The translations under genes and the position numbers were made by a program. Under the pieces are notes generated by a model, which was not told where the DNA came from, did no database searches, and saw nothing but the letters and a program-made list of their open reading frames with translations. DNA of 64,000 nucleotides from assembly GCA_937951615.1 (NCBI GenBank), contig CALFBH010000019.1:1-64000 (forward strand), given 5' to 3'. The stretch is from an uncultured Saprospiraceae bacterium. GTDB lineage: Bacteria > Bacteroidota > Bacteroidia > Chitinophagales > Saprospiraceae. How positions within the stretch are numbered: position 1 is the stretch's first letter; every line of letters starts with the position of its first letter. Of this stretch, positions 59,903 through 64,000 are shown one piece after another.

Positions 59903-61046
59903 ATTCGGTCAGCGTTAGCAAGCTACAGCTTACATTATGAAAACTACATACCTTGCTATTGGGCAAATTTCCAATTTCTCCCAAAGCTAAGAAACCTGCG
60001 GTAGGAGATTTCCAAACGTCATAGATTTTTTTGACTTCTTTTTTAAACATAGGACCAAATGCCACGTTTCTGCCTGCACATGAATTGATGATCACACAAT
60101 CTACCGCACCTGTCTTTTCTTCTATTTTTTTGAAATATTTTACGGTATTATCTACTGTGCCGAAGTCTGGAGGTGGACAAAATCTGAAAGCCTGACCTAT
60201 TTGTACTTCACCAGCGAGAATCAGTGATTTATGTTGCTTATCATATAAAAGGACAGAGCGCATATACTCCGATATACCTTCCTCTGCTACTTGTAGCGGA
60301 TAAATTCCAGGAATTAAAAACATATTGTCAGAGCCTTCTTGTTTTATATGGTCAATGTCACCAAAGTATTCCATAAATAAATCGAGGGCTGGTCTGTCAT
60401 CAATTTCGTAAATGACGTTGCCCGTAGCTTTAGTAATTCGATGGACCCTGCCAAGACCTTCCCAGCCTGAAAATGTACCGCCTGTCATCCTGATTTTATC
60501 ACAATCAAAAACAATAATTCCCAGTCCATCCAATTCTTCTGAAGTTGTGGAAAAAACAGATATATTTTTGTTGCGGAAAGCATCTGCGGCAAGCCCGCCA
60601 AATATACCAACACTTTCATGCAAATGACTTTTTAAACTATTGACAATAGAATCTCCATTTGTACCGATTCCAGAGGCATAGACAAGAATCCCAGGATTAG
60701 TAAAAAGTTGCTTTACCTGTGCAACAACTTTTTCAACAGCTTCGGACTCTGGTTTGTCATCGAAAGGAACAGAGATGACCTTAAAATAATCGGGATTAAT
60801 ATCCATCAACAAACCAGAAAAACTATTGGAATGAACACGGTCATCCGAAATTTCTCCAGCACTAGTAGTGCCTAACAATTGAATACCATGCTTATCTAAG
60901 ATACCTGCCATTGCCTGATATGGCAATAGAGAGTCAGTGTATGCTATGCAGAGTGTCGGGTGGAAATCCTTGCTTAATTCATTTATAATAAAATCATTAA
61001 AAGCTTCGGTTGTAGTTACAGAAAAAGAAGTGACATTCATTATCAT
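59895..61046 (-). CDS. FIST-domain sensory protein
   Basis: 383 aa from the ATG at 61046 (MIMNVTSFSVTTTEAF); ATG at 61040 is also possible, and the longer start at 61085 lacks homology. FIST N-domain (about 15-215): LLGTTSAGEISDDRVHSNSFSG, VYASGIGTNGDSIV, GIFGGLAADA. FIST C-domain (about 220-375): IYEIDDRPALDLFMEYFGD, CVIINSCAGRNVAFG. FIST proteins bind small ligands such as amino acids and pass signals to kinases or cyclases. The overlapping kinase gene is the natural partner. Confidence 0.92.
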   Translation of the reverse strand: MIMNVTSFSVTTTEAFNDFIINELSKDFHPTLCIAYTDSLLPYQAMAGILDKHGIQLLGTTSAGEISDDRVHSNSFSGLLMDINPDYFKVISVPFDDKPESEAVEKVVAQVKQLFTNPGILVYASGIGTNGDSIVNSLKSHLHESVGIFGGLAADAFRNKNISVFSTTSEELDGLGIIVFDCDKIRMTGGTFSGWEGLGRVHRITKATGNVIYEIDDRPALDLFMEYFGDIDHIKQEGSDNMFLIPGIYPLQVAEEGISEYMRSVLLYDKQHKSLILAGEVQIGQAFRFCPPPDFGTVDNTVKYFKKIEEKTGAVDCVIINSCAGRNVAFGPMFKKEVKKIYDVWKSPTAGFLALGEIGNLPNSKVCSFHNVSCSLLTLTEYV

Positions 61047-61113
61047 TAGTTTTGTAAAATAAGTCTTGAGCCTATTTATACGCAACTTTTACACGAAATG
61101 TTTTCATCCGTCT

Positions 61114-61515
61114 TTATTTTTGTGTCCACCCAGAATATCCAGTCTTCAAATCGTAAATCTCCTTAAAACCCTGCTTTTTCAAAATTTTCGCGGCTTTAGC
61201 ACTTCGCACACCGCCCGCACAATAAACCATGACAGGTTTGTCTTTGTCGAGTTTTAGCACTTGTGTTGCAAAGTCGGAATCGTGATAGTTTATTGCGATT
61301 GCGTTTTCAATCGTGCCATCTGCGACTTCTTCTGGAGTACGGACATCAAGAATCTGTTCATTGGGTAATGCTTCAATTTTAGCTGCAAAGGCAGGCGCGT
61401 CTATGCGTTCAAGAATGATAGACTGCGGCTTAGTTGCCGTAGTTTGTTCAGTAGAAGACTTGCAGGCTGAGAGACAGAGGCAAGCGAAGAGGATTAGTAG
61501 GATATTTGATTTCAT
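61114..61515 (-). CDS. Rhodanese-like lipoprotein
   Basis: 133 aa. Lipoprotein signal (LLILFACLCLSAC, Cys about 18), then one rhodanese domain with ILDVRTPEEVADG and the active-site loop YCAGGVRSAKAA (cysteine near 98). It is exposed outside the cytoplasmic membrane and may carry sulfur or simply act as a persulfide-binding domain. It stands alone, 67 bp from the FIST gene, with no sulfur-metabolism partner next to it. Confidence 0.92.
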   Translation of the reverse strand: MKSNILLILFACLCLSACKSSTEQTTATKPQSIILERIDAPAFAAKIEALPNEQILDVRTPEEVADGTIENAIAINYHDSDFATQVLKLDKDKPVMVYCAGGVRSAKAAKILKKQGFKEIYDLKTGYSGWTQK

Positions 61516-61538
61516 CGTGTTTGTGATTTATAGAGAAA

Positions 61539-61640
61539 TTGTTCGATTGTTGAATTGTTAAAAGTACATTTTGCTACGCAAAATGTCATAACAATCTAGC
61601 AATTCAACAATCGAACAATCTAGCAATGAAACAATCTAGC
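61539..61640. repeat. Word-armed nested hairpin element
   Basis: TTGTTCGATTGTTGAATTG (61539-61557) and its exact complement (61600-61618) enclose the hairpin ACATTTTGC-TAC-GCAAAATGT (61566-61586). AACAATCTAGCAATGAAAC words continue to 61640. Confidence 0.85.
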
Positions 61641-61645
61641 AATTT

Positions 61646-64000
61646 TTAATTCGTCCGCATTTTACCACTAAAGTAACGCACGTTTTCCAGTTTTTCCAGT
61701 TGGACTTCAATGTAGTTGCCATCTGGTGTTTTGACACGGTCTTTCTTCTTGATGTCTAGAACTCCGCTGGAATACTCTTCATTGGAAGACAATGTTTTGA
61801 TAAAACCGTTTTTGTATTGAATATAATACCAGTCATCGCTTGGCGAATCTATATACATGGTGATAGAGTGATTGGTACTCAGCATTTTTATTTCAAAATA
61901 GCAACTGACAATTTTCTCTACAGGTTTGTTATTGATAGAACTGATACCTACTAATTTACTGGTAAAAGAATTGGTATTTTCATTCCATTTTAAAGGCAAT
62001 TTGCTAAAGAAAAATGAATATTCTTCCTCTTTTGGCAGCGTGACTAATAGTGAATTATTATAGCCATCAATGACTTTTTCCAGTTTTTTATCATCGCTGA
62101 TAAATTCTGCAAGCGAGTGTTGAATGTGTTCGTCAGATATATCAATGTCCGGCAATTCATCTCCAAAACCATATAAGTCATCCGCTATAATGGTGAGTAA
62201 TTTTTCGGGCAATGGCATATTGATACCAGCTATGAGATCAAAATTGGTCTGTCCATTATGAGAAATGGCTTTACCCGCAGTTTTTATTGCAACGTCTCCC
62301 TTGAAGCCACTGTCAAAGTTGAATTGTCCTTCTGCGACGACTTTAGCAGAGCCTTCATCTACAACAAGTTTGTTGCCGCGTTTGCCGGGCAATACAACCT
62401 GTGAAGAATCGCCAAACATAAACTGCTTGCGTCCTTTGTCATGCTTCATGACACCAGTTGCTGTGAATATTTTTATGTCTTTACGGCGTTTGGGGACACC
62501 CATGACAACCGGATAAACGTGTGCGGAATCTGCATTCATGCATAAGCCGACATGTAGCTTGGAGCCTGCAAGGTTTTTAGGCTCATCGTATTCAATAACC
62601 ACATTTTTACGATCCACTTTGCTATCAATAGAGAACCAGCCTGAGCGTGGCAAAGTCGAATTGATACGAGCATGTCCTTTAAAGGTCAAATTTTCATCAT
62701 CTGCTCGAAGGTTTACATTACCCTGAAACATGATTTTATTATCAATCAGAAATTTATCGGCTTCTCTTACTGGACCACTACCATGCGTGACGTATTCTTT
62801 CTTGCCTTTTTTCTTTTTAGGAACAATATTGCTAAACATGATTTCCTGCTCCTGCCCAGCAACTTCATAGGCATAATATCCACTAGCATTATAACTATTG
62901 CGTCCATTTACTTTTACCCTTGAACGTACAATTTTGTGGTAACGATTTTTCGTATTGGCTACAATCGTTGCATTCTCAAGAGGTTCCATATTGGCTTCTG
63001 CGCGGATATTGAGTTTTCTATTGTCTTCGTCGGGATAGATGATGGCATCTGCTACATTCAAGTCTGTAACTCCATCAACTTCAAGTAAATTGTTTTTCAA
63101 ATCATATACCCCGCTTTCCGCAAGGAAAATCAAAGAATCCTGTTTAGGGTGGATAGATAAGAATTCGCCTTTTTTACCAGATTTAGAAGAGAAGATAACC
63201 TTCTCATTTTTCATGTCCCAAGTAAATCGATCCATCGAAGTTTTATACTGATTATAAGGCATTTCTGTAGAAATCTCATCTGTGTTTTTCTCAAAAACAC
63301 CCATCTGACTTTCAAAATCAAGGCTGGTTTTTACATTTTTGGTATTAAATGCTAGTTCTCCTTCCTGGATAGCTTTGATACTCAGGTCGGCAGTGTCTGC
63401 ATCTACACCATTAAATCCAAATAGCAGTTTACGGGAACTCATGGTAGCATCATCCCAATCGAGTCTTCCTGAACCATACAGACCGCCAGGTGTCAGCACA
63501 AGGTCTCCATCCAGTTGTTTTTCATTATTGAAGAAATTGAAAGGAACATCATCTGATTTGATGTACATGCTGTCCTCATAAGGTGCCCAGTCCACAAATA
63601 CATCTGTCGCATTTACTTCTGGATATTCCACACCACTCCTGCTTTCTTCTATGTTAAAGGTATTGGCTTCTGCTTTCATTTGCTCGGGCAGGAAAATGAT
63701 ACTGTCAGATTCCATTGTGGCATTGATATAGTTCAGTTTACCATTACCTGTCAAGCCTGTTCCATTTAGTGTAATTTCATTCTTATACAAACCTACACCA
63801 CCTTTTTTTCGATTATAAGCCGTCAAGCCACTGGATGGTGTTTTGGTGGTAAAACCGAGTGAATTATCGTATTGTTGTATTTTTAATTTTTCATCAAAAG
63901 GCGGAAAAATATCAGCTGTGTACATTTCGCCATCAAAAATCAGCCCGAGAGGATCAAAGCTGTTCAGGCTGTCAAATGTGAAAGGTTCCAGCTCAAAATA
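61646..64000 (-). CDS. Very large repetitive surface protein, C-terminal part (partial)
   Basis: The frame runs off the right edge: 25 further codons before the ATG at 63923-63925 are open and homologous in style (FDSLNSFDPLGLIFDGEMY), so that ATG is internal. At least 784 residues are visible. Imperfect repeats of beta strands with the phrasing LxGxGxLxYxxATMxSxxxxFxPEQMxA recur (GTGLTGNGKLNYINATMESD, TPGGLYGSGRLDWDDATMSS), suggesting a beta-solenoid. This is a large Bacteroidota family of unknown function with probable envelope location. Terminus lacks a type A T9SS domain. A nested hairpin repeat follows the stop. Confidence 0.75.
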   Translation of the reverse strand, partial: YFELEPFTFDSLNSFDPLGLIFDGEMYTADIFPPFDEKLKIQQYDNSLGFTTKTPSSGLTAYNRKKGGVGLYKNEITLNGTGLTGNGKLNYINATMESDSIIFLPEQMKAEANTFNIEESRSGVEYPEVNATDVFVDWAPYEDSMYIKSDDVPFNFFNNEKQLDGDLVLTPGGLYGSGRLDWDDATMSSRKLLFGFNGVDADTADLSIKAIQEGELAFNTKNVKTSLDFESQMGVFEKNTDEISTEMPYNQYKTSMDRFTWDMKNEKVIFSSKSGKKGEFLSIHPKQDSLIFLAESGVYDLKNNLLEVDGVTDLNVADAIIYPDEDNRKLNIRAEANMEPLENATIVANTKNRYHKIVRSRVKVNGRNSYNASGYYAYEVAGQEQEIMFSNIVPKKKKGKKEYVTHGSGPVREADKFLIDNKIMFQGNVNLRADDENLTFKGHARINSTLPRSGWFSIDSKVDRKNVVIEYDEPKNLAGSKLHVGLCMNADSAHVYPVVMGVPKRRKDIKIFTATGVMKHDKGRKQFMFGDSSQVVLPGKRGNKLVVDEGSAKVVAEGQFNFDSGFKGDVAIKTAGKAISHNGQTNFDLIAGINMPLPEKLLTIIADDLYGFGDELPDIDISDEHIQHSLAEFISDDKKLEKVIDGYNNSLLVTLPKEEEYSFFFSKLPLKWNENTNSFTSKLVGISSINNKPVEKIVSCYFEIKMLSTNHSITMYIDSPSDDWYYIQYKNGFIKTLSSNEEYSSGVLDIKKKDRVKTPDGNYIEVQLEKLENVRYFSGKMRTN

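Overview
The window looks like chromosomal DNA from a Bacteroidota bacterium, most probably of the Saprospiria/Lewinella type. The evidence is many secreted proteins ending in type A C-terminal sorting domains of the type IX secretion system (T9SS), MopE-type repeats, 3-coathanger-stack and dockerin-like C-termini, promoters of the TTG-N19..22-TAnnTTTG type, futalosine-pathway menaquinone genes, and very repeat-rich intergenic DNA. I saw no rRNA, tRNA, CRISPR array, transposase or integrase.

Layout. 0-4.4 kb: end of a T9SS substrate, a PaaE-type reductase with a TetR regulator, and an ECF sigma factor with a membrane anti-sigma-like partner. 4.4-10.4 kb (minus strand): a pseudokinase-TM-PKD protein, an OmpA-like lipoprotein and a DNA2/NAM7-type helicase with a nuclease-like tail. 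10.4-12.5 kb: a nucleoside transporter divergent from uridine kinase, a plausible nucleoside salvage pair. 12.6-14.9 kb: a YdjM-like membrane protein and an unknown helical protein. 15-29.7 kb (minus strand): surface and secreted proteins (S74-chaperone protein, two AG-repeat fibre-like proteins, beta-helix protein, T9SS substrates, a vanadium-haloperoxidase/MopE fusion), then an amino-acid decarboxylase. 29.8-33 kb: two secreted proteins sharing a 3-coathanger C-terminus. 33-41.3 kb: an aquaporin-like channel, dapB, a CBS-domain cystathionine beta-synthase with a LysM/RlpA-like protein, an MBL hydrolase, a dockerin-like secreted protein and a threonine dehydratase. 41.5-44.1 kb: an unknown two-gene unit encoding a soluble protein and a tail-anchored 11-residue-repeat coiled-coil protein.

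44.2-48.2 kb is an AT-rich accessory island. It appears to be a row of cassette-like units, each bounded by its own terminal inverted word and separated by homologous 51-55 bp hairpin junctions. The units carry a 2TM (SLATT-like) protein with a 55-aa partner, a lipoprotein/TM protein, a KAP-type P-loop NTPase and a 56-aa membrane peptide. This is the strongest candidate for an undescribed system and has a defence-like gene content.

48.2-53 kb: menaquinone genes mqnA and mqnE with a histidine phosphatase, a DUF1295 protein and ubiX. 53.2-64 kb: two tandem thioredoxin-like proteins, a T9SS substrate, a Cys/Met-metabolism PLP enzyme, an alpha/beta-hydrolase lipoprotein with a small outer-membrane-like protein, a FIST/histidine-kinase pair, a rhodanese lipoprotein, and the C-terminal part of a very large surface protein running off the window.

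A second theme is the intergenic DNA. Short words of period 6-8 form tandem or inverted arms, often around a small hairpin with a TTGC...GCAA core. Larger dispersed repeats also occur: a family of about 120 bp inverted repeats, a 107 bp direct repeat and a 64 bp element upstream of two surface-protein genes. Several genes take their stop codon from these repeats. All product names rest on motif reading by eye; no database search was run.
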